Below, in pieces: positions 1 to 5,229 of a stretch of 7,537 nucleotides of DNA. Both the position numbers and the translations under genes were made by a program. Position 1 is the first letter of the stretch; each line of letters starts with the position of its first letter. The stretch is from NCBI GenBank assembly GCA_012727835.1, contig JAAYGE010000212.1, positions 1 to 7,537 of the forward strand. Direction: 5' to 3'. The notes beneath the pieces are model-generated. The model was not told the origin of the DNA and did no database searches. It was given only the letters and a program-made list of their open reading frames with translations. Origin of the DNA: Bacillota bacterium. Its GTDB lineage: Bacteria; Bacillota_H; UBA994; UBA5500.

Positions 1-1808
1 ATATTAAGGTTATTATTACCAAAGAAGTTGCGATTTTCACCTTGTAGGTTATCTTGCCGAACCCAATTACCATTTTCCTGCTGGAAAAGAGCCACTTGCC
101 CATTGTAGGAGCCAACCAGTAGATCCAAGAGACCATCGTTGTCCCAATCGGCAACACAAGGGGCGGCCCATTTGAGGCCGGTAGCCAGAATTAACTGGGG
201 ATCACCAAAGGTTATGCCGTCTGAACCCGGCTGGCCTGGAAGCCAATACAGGGAGCCGTCGGCCACCCCCACTACCAGATCGAATAGGCCGTCTTCGTCC
301 CAATCGACCAGATAGGGGGCAGTATATTCACCCAGCCCTAGGTTTAGCCTGCGCTTAAGTGTAAATTTGGGCTCGGTACTGGTGCCCTGGTTGTGATAGA
401 TGAGCAACTGCCCTTGCTTATTGCCGACTACTAAATCATGGAGGTTGTCACCGGTTAAGTCGCCCACGGTGGGAGCAGCAAAGGCGGTGGATACTGTATC
501 AGTGCTGCTAATTAGAGCCATTTGTTGTTGCAGAACCGGTTTACCGTCTGCTGCTTGATTAGGAAAGTAGTAAACTTCCCCTGCCGGTGTACCTACCAGT
601 AGGTCAAGGCGCCCATCGCCGTTTAAATCAGCCACACAGGGATAGGCGCGGGCCGGATTCTGCAGGGTGCCTAGGAGCGATGCCGCCCCCTGGTAGCGGC
701 CCAAGTCAAGATGGGTGCCATCCTGCTTCATTAGGCGCTGACCGGTGCCGTAGAAGCTATCGGCCAGCATCCCCTGGTATTTGGGGGCGGTATCGCTACC
801 TATATTAGGCAGCCAAGAGATACTAGGAGCCCAATAGGACCAGTTAAAGGTACCTCGTATGAGAGAAAAGGTGGGCACTTGACGGTAATCGCGCAAAAGC
901 TCGGTAAAACTCTTTATATCTTGGCGGGCGAAAGCCGACAGCACTTCAAAATGGTTTTGCCAAGCAACGGCCGGTCGGTGGTAAGCACCTAGAACTTTTT
1001 CCAAAGCAAAACCGTACTTCTGTTTGGCAACAAAATTGAGATACTTACTGCGAAACAACCAATTGGCTGTGGTGTAACCGTAATGAAAATAGGGTTGCTC
1101 CGCATTACTGGGAACGAAATCAAGGCGGGAAATATAATCGCGATTTGGCAATAGCCCATCGGCCCAAGTGACTGTACCGGCCTCATAGCTGTTCACAGCT
1201 AGCAGGGAAGCCCCATTTATATCAACTAAAGATAGGGCCGTACTTAACTCAGCTGCTCGCTGGGGTATAATTTGCTCCCGAGGTAACACCTGTAATTGGC
1301 GTAGGCCTTGGATAAATTCGCGGTAGACCGCTTGCATATCAATGTAGTCATAAGAAACGGCTGGATAAGAGAAATTGGGCTCCCGGGTATCTACGGATAC
1401 CCACTCTGCCACTCCTAATAAATCGGTAGGGAGCTGATCTATAAAAGGTGCTTCCAGAAAGAGATGCCCTCCCCCAGCCACATAATCGCGCATTAACTTG
1501 GTAAAGGCTTCGGCCTGCCATCCGTCAGCATCGATTATGCTAGGGTCGGGATAAACCGCATCAACCCCAATTAGATGCTTAGCCTGCAGTTCACCAATAT
1601 GTATAGGCTCAACCGTAACGTTAGCGTGCATGGTGTTTAACAAATGCTGAAAGGGCTCTAGATAATCTTCACTATCGGCCCGAACAACGAGCAAGCGCAA
1701 ACTATAACCGGCGACATCAGCCAGCTCAACAGGAACCGGGGAACAGGCTAACAAAGTAACAGTAAGGGACAGGACAATTACCATTTGTATAGATCGACGG
1801 GCCTTCAT
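1..1808 (-). CDS. Large secreted lipoprotein with GATase-like N-terminal region and FG-GAP/VCBS-type repeats (partial, 3' end outside window)
   Basis: The frame is open for 602 codons from an ATG at 1808 and runs off the left edge without a stop. AGGAGGT lies 3 bases before the ATG. Residues 1-22 form a lipoprotein signal: basic MKARR, a hydrophobic stretch, then lipobox L19-L20-A21-C22, so Cys22 should be lipidated and the protein held outside the membrane. Residues about 35-225 look like a glutamine-amidotransferase-like fold: a beta strand LRLLVV, then RDYVAGGGHLFLEAP at 107-121, and NSYEAGTVTW at 206-215. I see no nucleophilic Cys motif, so a binding role is likelier than catalysis. Residues about 263-323 include a conserved-looking stretch, QVPTFSLIRGTFNW, of unknown family. 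At least four FG-GAP/VCBS-like repeats start near 390, 446, 498 and 550. The function is unknown; carbohydrate or surface binding is an inference. It follows a terminator and is probably its own unit. Confidence 0.85.
   Translation of the reverse strand, partial: MKARRSIQMVIVLSLTVTLLACSPVPVELADVAGYSLRLLVVRADSEDYLEPFQHLLNTMHANVTVEPIHIGELQAKHLIGVDAVYPDPSIIDADGWQAEAFTKLMRDYVAGGGHLFLEAPFIDQLPTDLLGVAEWVSVDTREPNFSYPAVSYDYIDMQAVYREFIQGLRQLQVLPREQIIPQRAAELSTALSLVDINGASLLAVNSYEAGTVTWADGLLPNRDYISRLDFVPSNAEQPYFHYGYTTANWLFRSKYLNFVAKQKYGFALEKVLGAYHRPAVAWQNHFEVLSAFARQDIKSFTELLRDYRQVPTFSLIRGTFNWSYWAPSISWLPNIGSDTAPKYQGMLADSFYGTGQRLMKQDGTHLDLGRYQGAASLLGTLQNPARAYPCVADLNGDGRLDLLVGTPAGEVYYFPNQAADGKPVLQQQMALISSTDTVSTAFAAPTVGDLTGDNLHDLVVGNKQGQLLIYHNQGTSTEPKFTLKRRLNLGLGEYTAPYLVDWDEDGLFDLVVGVADGSLYWLPGQPGSDGITFGDPQLILATGLKWAAPCVADWDNDGLLDLLVGSYNGQVALFQQENGNWVRQDNLQGENRNFFGNNNLN
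78..641 (-). repeat. Four tandem FG-GAP/VCBS-like protein repeats inside the lipoprotein gene
   Basis: The encoded repeats share the pattern P-x-[VL]-x-D-x-x-x-D-x-x-x-D-L-[LV]-V-G, followed by a Gly-rich turn and an aromatic strand. Loop acids fall at D394/N396/D398/D402, D450/D454/D458, D502/D504/D506/D510 and D554/D556/D558/D562, giving spacings of 56, 52 and 52 residues. The pattern matches the calcium-binding loop of integrin-like FG-GAP/VCBS beta-propeller blades. Further blades may lie beyond the left edge, since a full propeller usually has about seven. Repeat 2 has Thr452 in place of the second loop residue and looks weaker. Confidence 0.85.
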
Positions 1809-1811
1809 AGT

Positions 1812-1818
1812 ACCTCCT
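1812..1818 (-). promoter_or_regulatory. Ribosome binding site of the lipoprotein gene
   Basis: The minus strand reads AGGAGGT followed by ACT and then the ATG at 1808. The match to the 16S anti-Shine-Dalgarno is strong although the spacing is short. It fixes this ATG as the start of a frame that has no stop in the window. Confidence 0.8.
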
Positions 1819-1871
1819 GCGAGTAGCTAATTTTTCGTTGAATTGGTTGCTACTTCCTTCATCTTAGATAA

Positions 1872-1877
1872 TTTATA
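1872..1877 (-). promoter_or_regulatory. Possible -10 element for the lipoprotein gene
   Basis: The minus strand reads TATAAA here, just downstream of the terminator of the preceding unit and about 60 bases before the lipoprotein start. No convincing -35 hexamer lies at 16-18 bases, so this is only a candidate. A promoter is expected somewhere in this gap because the upstream unit ends at a terminator. Confidence 0.3.
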
Positions 1878-1888
1878 CCACAAAACAA

Positions 1889-1925
1889 GTAAAGAAAAGT
1901 GCTGTCGTAAAATCCAACAGCACTT
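1889..1925 (-). terminator. Rho-independent terminator after the htrA-rlmH-small membrane protein unit
   Basis: A 9 bp perfect stem pairs 1917-1925 with 1897-1905 (AAGTGCTGT with ACAGCACTT) around an 11-base loop. On the minus strand the second arm runs into TTTTCTTT. It lies 14 bases beyond the stop codon at 1939, as expected for an operon terminator. Confidence 0.88.
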
Positions 1926-1938
1926 ACGTTAATACTTC

Positions 1939-2214
1939 TTATTGTTTACCTCGCCTCTGTTTACGTTCAGTGTAATAACTGTAAAGGACCAGAATCGAGG
2001 CCACAATTCCTATCACATATTCGGGGACCCAACGGGTCCACAACATCACTCCTAAGAGTATGAGCAGGGAACCGTTGAAGGCCAATTTGGTTCGCAAGAA
2101 GCGGATCACCCGGCGTTTATTCTTAATGGTTTTGTCCTTCTGGATGCGCTCTCTAGCTCGCTTGGGATAAAAGATAGCCAAGGAAAGGGAAGCGCCACCC
2201 AGAATGATGACCAC
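1939..2214 (-). CDS. Small uncharacterised multi-pass membrane protein downstream of rlmH
   Basis: Read from the GTG at 2214 this is a 91-residue protein. A hydrophobic N-terminus (VIILGGASLSLAIFY) is followed by a very basic stretch at about 18-43 (KRARERIQKDKTIKNKRR and on). Two more hydrophobic segments follow, at about 47-60 (NGSLLILLGVMLW) and 66-81 (VIGIVASILVLYSYY), and then a basic tail. This predicts three membrane helices with a strongly positive cytoplasmic loop. I do not recognise the family and assign no function. The start is doubtful. The only good ribosome binding site (about 2250-2257) sits 9 bases before an in-frame ATT at 2241, which would add nine residues (MYIRAILGL) and complete the first helix; GTG 2214 has no such site. 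The gene begins 29 bases after rlmH if ATT is used, so it is probably cotranscribed with rlmH, and it is followed by a terminator. Confidence 0.7.
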   Translation of the reverse strand: MVIILGGASLSLAIFYPKRARERIQKDKTIKNKRRVIRFLRTKLAFNGSLLILLGVMLWTRWVPEYVIGIVASILVLYSYYTERKQRRGKQ

Positions 2215-2249
2215 CAGGCCAAGGATGGCTCGTATGTAAATGTGTCTTC

Positions 2250-2257
2250 ACCCCTTT
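2250..2257 (-). promoter_or_regulatory. Ribosome binding site pointing to an ATT start at 2241
   Basis: The minus strand reads AAAGGGGT followed by GA, close to the anti-Shine-Dalgarno complement AAAGGAGGTGA. From the GGGG core there are 9 bases to ATT at 2241 but 36 to the GTG at 2214. An in-frame TGA at 2248-2250 limits the extension. The ATT is therefore the codon best placed for initiation. Confidence 0.5.
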
Positions 2258-2270
2258 GCAGGTAGTAGTA

Positions 2271-2750
2271 TTACTTATGATAAGCCTCGCCCCGTTGAAT
2301 TTTCATGGCTCGGTAAAGTTGCTCCAGCAAAATTATGCGCATCAGCTGATGGGGAAAGGTAAAGGCGGAAAAGGACAGTCTCAGGTCGGCAGCAGCCAAT
2401 AGGTCCGGTTCTAAACCGTAGGAACCACCGATGAGCAGAGCCACTTTGCCGCGGCCGTAAGTCGCCTCCCGTTCCAGCCACTGGGCCAATTCGGGGGAAG
2501 ACATGGTGCGCCCTTTAACATCGAGGGCGACAAGGGTGTGGTCTTGGGGTAAAGCTTTGCGTATTTTTTCCCCTTCCTTTTGCAAGGCTTGGGCAATCTG
2601 AGCGGGAGAGTTTTCGTCCCGCACCCTTTCGGGAGCGATCTCCTGTATGCGCAGGCGTACATAGGGCGCAAGCCGCCGCTCGTATTCGAGGGCGGCTTGA
2701 CGCCAATATTTCTCCCGCAAACTACCGACAGCAATAATGGTTATCCGCAT
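2271..2750 (-). CDS. rlmH: 23S rRNA (pseudouridine1915-N3)-methyltransferase RlmH
   Basis: This is a complete 159-residue SPOUT-class methyltransferase, the usual length for RlmH. It methylates pseudouridine 1915 in helix 69 of 23S rRNA on assembled 70S ribosomes, using S-adenosylmethionine. Family marks visible are the N-terminal MRITIIAVG strand, LDVKGRTMSS (76-85), the cofactor-binding loop LLIGGSYGL (105-113), LSFSAFTFPHQLMR (125-138) and the near-invariant C-terminus RGEAYHK (153-159). The ATG at 2750 starts 5 bases after the htrA stop codon, and no Shine-Dalgarno is visible in front of it, so translation is probably coupled to htrA. The htrA-rlmH order matches the Bacillus wal region. 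Product identity is very secure. Confidence 0.97.
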   Translation of the reverse strand: MRITIIAVGSLREKYWRQAALEYERRLAPYVRLRIQEIAPERVRDENSPAQIAQALQKEGEKIRKALPQDHTLVALDVKGRTMSSPELAQWLEREATYGRGKVALLIGGSYGLEPDLLAAADLRLSFSAFTFPHQLMRIILLEQLYRAMKIQRGEAYHK

Positions 2751-2755
2751 GACGA

Positions 2756-3949
2756 CTAGGGTGCGGCCACCAGCTTGACCTTCATGGTCATTTCTTTACC
2801 ATTACGCACCACGACCACGTCGATTTCTTCGCCTACCTCTTTGGAGTAGAGAACCTGTTGCATTTCGTTGAAGGTGCGTACTTCCTCACCGGCCAGCTTG
2901 ATAAGGATATCGCGGGCTTTGATGCCTGCCATGGAGGCGGGGCTCAAGGGGCTGACGCTCTCTATATACAAACCATAATCGGTGCCCAGTTTGTAAATGG
3001 AGTTGAGCTGCGGGGTAATTACCGCACCGATGGTAACGCCTAGGAAAGGCCGGACCACTTTACCGTTCTGAATCAGCTGCTCGATTATAGGCTTGGCCAC
3101 ATTGCTGGGAATGGCAAAACCCATACCTTCTACGCCTTCCAGCTTAATTTTAGCCTGGTTGATACCGATTACATATCCATTCTTATCACACAGGGCGCCA
3201 CCGCTGTTACCCGAGTTGATGGCGGCGTCGGTCTGCAGCAGTTTGAGCTGCATGCCTTCCATCTGCAAGTCCCGATCCAAGCCGCTGATGATGCCGGCGG
3301 AAGTGGAGCGTTGGAACTGGAGGCCCAGCGGATTACCGATGGCAATGGCCAATTCACCCACCCGCACCTTATCCGAATCGCCAAACTGGGCTACTGTCAA
3401 ATTGCGATACTCGGCAGGTAAACTATTAGGATCAATCTTGATAACGGCCAGGTCGGTGACCGGGTCGCGGCCCACTAGGGTGGCCGGTGTGTCTACACCG
3501 GGGGCCAGAGTTACGGTTAATTCTCTAGAGTCGGCTACCACATGGTTGTTAGTGACGATATATCCGTTAGCATCTATAATGATACCCGAGCCTACAGCTT
3601 GATTTTCATAAGCCCGGAAAAAGCTCTGCACCACATAGCGGTTGGTGATGCCGATGACGGCAGGGCCAACTTTAGCAGCCACTTCGGCTACGACGCCGGC
3701 GGCGGCCAACTCGGCCGGATCATCACCACCGGCGATGGGCAGTTGATATCCGGGCTGTTGGGTATTGTTATTGTTAGGCCAGGGTAGTAGTTTACCAAAC
3801 AGGTAGGTGGGAGCGATATAACTGGCTATGATGCCGCCCAGGAGGGCACTGGCTAAAGCCACGATAGCTAAAGCCGTATAGCCAAAACCATGTCCACGCT
3901 TTTGATTATTATCATTATCAAAGTAGGGTTGCTGGTACATATCGTTCAA
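2756..3949 (-). CDS. htrA: HtrA/DegP-like membrane-anchored serine protease (S1C, trypsin-like plus PDZ)
   Basis: From TTG 3949 the protein has 397 residues. A short Asn-rich cytoplasmic tail is followed by one membrane helix (about 25-50), an Asn/Pro linker, the protease domain (about 85-290) and one PDZ domain (about 299-393). The catalytic triad is visible: His136 in TNNHVVADS, Asp166 in VTDLAVIKID and Ser249 in NSGNSGGAL. It should act on the outer face of the membrane, degrading misfolded exported proteins. HtrC/YycK holds the same position in the Bacillus wal region. The start at TTG 3949 is preferred because GGAGGTG (3956-3962) lies 6 bases upstream. The ATG at 3970 has only a weak AGAAG and would leave almost no leader after the promoter; ATG 3940 is 15 bases from the site. 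It is followed closely by rlmH. Confidence 0.95.
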   Translation of the reverse strand: MNDMYQQPYFDNDNNQKRGHGFGYTALAIVALASALLGGIIASYIAPTYLFGKLLPWPNNNNTQQPGYQLPIAGGDDPAELAAAGVVAEVAAKVGPAVIGITNRYVVQSFFRAYENQAVGSGIIIDANGYIVTNNHVVADSRELTVTLAPGVDTPATLVGRDPVTDLAVIKIDPNSLPAEYRNLTVAQFGDSDKVRVGELAIAIGNPLGLQFQRSTSAGIISGLDRDLQMEGMQLKLLQTDAAINSGNSGGALCDKNGYVIGINQAKIKLEGVEGMGFAIPSNVAKPIIEQLIQNGKVVRPFLGVTIGAVITPQLNSIYKLGTDYGLYIESVSPLSPASMAGIKARDILIKLAGEEVRTFNEMQQVLYSKEVGEEIDVVVVRNGKEMTMKVKLVAAP

Positions 3950-3955
3950 CCTGCA

Positions 3956-3962
3956 CACCTCC
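3956..3962 (-). promoter_or_regulatory. Ribosome binding site deciding a TTG start for htrA
   Basis: GGAGGTG on the minus strand is followed by a 6-base spacer and TTG at 3949. The upstream in-frame ATGs at 3970 and 3964 precede or overlap this site and so cannot use it. Confidence 0.75.
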
Positions 3963-3982
3963 ATGATCATTTTCTTCTAGTT

Positions 3983-4011
3983 ATTATAACATTATGGGTT
4001 ATTGCTAACCA
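3983..4011 (-). promoter_or_regulatory. Probable sigma-A promoter of htrA
   Basis: A perfect TATAAT -10 lies at 3983-3988. At 17 bases upstream is TGGTTA (4006-4011), a weak -35 with three of six consensus positions. The predicted transcription start near 3976 gives a leader of about 27 bases to the TTG start, enough to hold the ribosome binding site. It sits immediately after the tRNA terminator, so htrA needs its own promoter. No clear operator or other regulatory sequence was recognised. Confidence 0.6.
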
Positions 4012-4014
4012 TAT

Positions 4015-4046
4015 AAAACAAAAAGCCGACTATAACAGTCGGCTTT
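4015..4046 (-). terminator. Rho-independent terminator of the tRNA unit
   Basis: A 10 bp perfect stem pairs 4022-4031 with 4037-4046 (AAAGCCGACT with AGTCGGCTTT) around a 5-base loop. On the minus strand it continues into a T-rich run, TTTTTGTTTT. The opposite strand also has a T run (GTTTTT), so it could work in both directions. It lies 13 bases after the CCA end of tRNA-Glu. Confidence 0.92.
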
Positions 4047-4058
4047 GTTTTTAGAAGT

Positions 4059-4133
4059 TGGTAGCGCATACGGGATTCGAACCCGTGCTACCGCCTTGAG
4101 AGGGCGGCGTCCTAACCACTAGACTAATGCGCC
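4059..4133 (-). tRNA. tRNA-Glu (anticodon CTC), CCA encoded
   Basis: This 75-base cloverleaf has acceptor arm GGCGCAT/ATGCGCT, discriminator A73 and genomic CCA (4059-4061). The D stem is GTCT/GGAC. The anticodon stem CCGCC/GGCGG encloses loop CTCTCAA, with anticodon CTC at 4098-4100, which reads GAG. The T arm is ACGGG-TTCGAAT-CCCGT. The first acceptor pair is G1.U72, a wobble rather than the usual G-C. It lies 25 bases after tRNA-Gln on the same predicted transcript and is followed by a terminator. Confidence 0.96.
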
Positions 4134-4158
4134 ACGAAAATAAAAATATAAAAGAGAT

Positions 4159-4232
4159 TGGCTGGGGATGGTGGATTCGAACCACCACTAACTGATCCAG
4201 AGTCAGTCGTCCTGCCATTAGACCAATCCCCA
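4159..4232 (-). tRNA. tRNA-Gln (anticodon CTG), CCA encoded
   Basis: This 74-base cloverleaf has acceptor TGGGGAT/ATCCCCA, discriminator G73 and genomic CCA (4159-4161). The D stem is GTCT/GGAC. The anticodon stem ACTGA/TCAGT encloses loop CTCTGGA, with anticodon CTG at 4198-4200, which reads CAG. The T arm is GGTGG-TTCGAAT-CCACC. The U1-A72 pair is typical of bacterial tRNA-Gln and is a known recognition element for GatCAB transamidation. It is the first gene of the tRNA unit, about 6 bases after the predicted transcription start. Confidence 0.97.
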
Positions 4233-4244
4233 GCGGCACAGCCT

Positions 4245-4273
4245 ATTATAGCATGGCTTCGGAATACCGTCAA
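4245..4273 (-). promoter_or_regulatory. Strong sigma-A promoter of the tRNA-Gln/tRNA-Glu unit
   Basis: The -35 TTGACG (4268-4273) and the perfect -10 TATAAT (4245-4250) are separated by exactly 17 bases, with a TG one base before the -10 (extended -10). The predicted start is near 4238, leaving a leader of only about six bases before tRNA-Gln. This is the best promoter in the window. The 78-base gap after yycI (4233-4311) holds nothing else I can identify; no terminator hairpin for the walK-yycHI transcript is visible there. Confidence 0.9.
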
Positions 4274-4311
4274 GGGAAGTTGCCCAAATGGATTGCGGCC
4301 TCGTTGAAAAA

Positions 4312-5214
4312 TTAATTGCCGGGGCGCTCCCAATAAACTTGGGCTGCCGGGATGAAAATTTCGCTCTCTTCGGCACCTGCCAGATAGAAGCGCCAAACCG
4401 GTTCAATTTCCTGCCGCTCGCCGGTCTCCACGCCCACGCCATAACCCAAGCTTAAATCCAGAATGGTGATCTCTTCCTCTTGCGGCACGCCCAAACGGGC
4501 CAAATAGCGCCGCACCACCTGCTCGGCAGAAACTAGAGGTAAGGAGGTGCGCTGGGCCTCACCAATGGCCGCCTGTTTGGCGGTAAAGGCCGTAACGAGG
4601 CCATTGTTTACGACCAGACGATAGGAATCCAAGAAAATTGGTATCCCTTTATTGGAGCGACTAATTTCAATCACATAGCTACCTGCACTAGCGGGCGTTG
4701 CCACCGCCATGTTCACTTTGTAATCCTGTAGAACCGCCCCACCCAAATGCTCGGTCAGGAAATTTTGGGCGTCGGCCATAGCCTCTTGGATACTATAATC
4801 TTCCTGGCTGGGTGGCGGAGTGGTATCCGCATATTCTAGGGTAAAGAAATAGGGGTTATCTTGGCTAAAGGATATTTTTTTTGTACCAGCAGTAAATAAT
4901 AGTCCATCTTCTTGGGTTGCTCCCTGCGCCTCAGCACCCAACCACCGGGTTGCCAAATTGGTAGCCAGAGTCTTATCTAGGCTCACCTTATCTATGTCCA
5001 AAAGGGGCAGCGGGCGCACCGACATGGGCTGGGGCCGGGTGGCTAAGTCCACATTAAAATGCTTGCCCAGCACTATCAAAGCCTCCAGGTCCTCATCAGT
5101 AAGGGTGGTTTGCATAGCCCCTACCCCCGGCACATAGAACAAAAGGTAGGCTAAATAAAGGTCTAATAGTAAAAAAGCAATAATAAGCACGTTTTTGGCT
5201 TTAGGCCAATCCAT
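4312..5214 (-). CDS. yycI: YycI (WalI), regulator of WalK
   Basis: This is a 300-residue, bitopic membrane protein. The N-terminus MDWPKAKNVLIIAFLLLDLYLAYL is the YycI signature: MDW plus Lys residues and then one membrane helix (about 8-27). The rest lies outside the cell. The C-terminal half carries a beta-rich, PepSY-like region with NKGIPIFLD (188-196), VVNNGLVTAF (201-210) and IEPVWRFYL (270-278). In Bacillus, YycI and YycH form a membrane complex with WalK and lower its activity; in Staphylococcus aureus the same pair activates it, so the sign of control here is unknown. The ATG at 5214 has AAAGGGGG 9 bases upstream, and the gene starts 15 bases after the yycH stop, so the two are cotranscribed. 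It is slightly longer than the usual ~260-280 residues. Confidence 0.93.
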   Translation of the reverse strand: MDWPKAKNVLIIAFLLLDLYLAYLLFYVPGVGAMQTTLTDEDLEALIVLGKHFNVDLATRPQPMSVRPLPLLDIDKVSLDKTLATNLATRWLGAEAQGATQEDGLLFTAGTKKISFSQDNPYFFTLEYADTTPPPSQEDYSIQEAMADAQNFLTEHLGGAVLQDYKVNMAVATPASAGSYVIEISRSNKGIPIFLDSYRLVVNNGLVTAFTAKQAAIGEAQRTSLPLVSAEQVVRRYLARLGVPQEEEITILDLSLGYGVGVETGERQEIEPVWRFYLAGAEESEIFIPAAQVYWERPGN

Positions 5215-5229
5215 CAGGCTCTACCCCCT

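Noticed and set aside
587..808. A 73-residue plus-strand frame within the left region
   Set aside because: It lies antisense to the lipoprotein, whose signal peptide, ribosome binding site and repeats make it the real gene. The plus-strand product is Pro/Arg-rich with no domain.
1827..1862. An 11-codon minus-strand leader frame (MKEVATNSTKN) ahead of the lipoprotein
   Set aside because: No ribosome binding site precedes its ATG and there is no run of regulatory codons or attenuator hairpin, so chance is the simplest explanation.
3093..3602. A 169-residue plus-strand frame opposite htrA
   Set aside because: It is antisense to the conserved protease domain with an intact catalytic triad. The product is low in recognisable structure and arises from codon bias of the true frame.
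4059..4232. tRNA pair as an attachment site for an integrated element
   Set aside because: tRNA 3' ends are common integration sites, but I found no integrase, no repeated tRNA fragment and no foreign cargo; conserved genes lie on both sides.
4051..4442. Several minus-strand frames running across the tRNA genes and the 3' end of yycI
   Set aside because: They translate tRNA cloverleaf sequence and out-of-frame yycI; no ribosome binding sites or protein-like composition.
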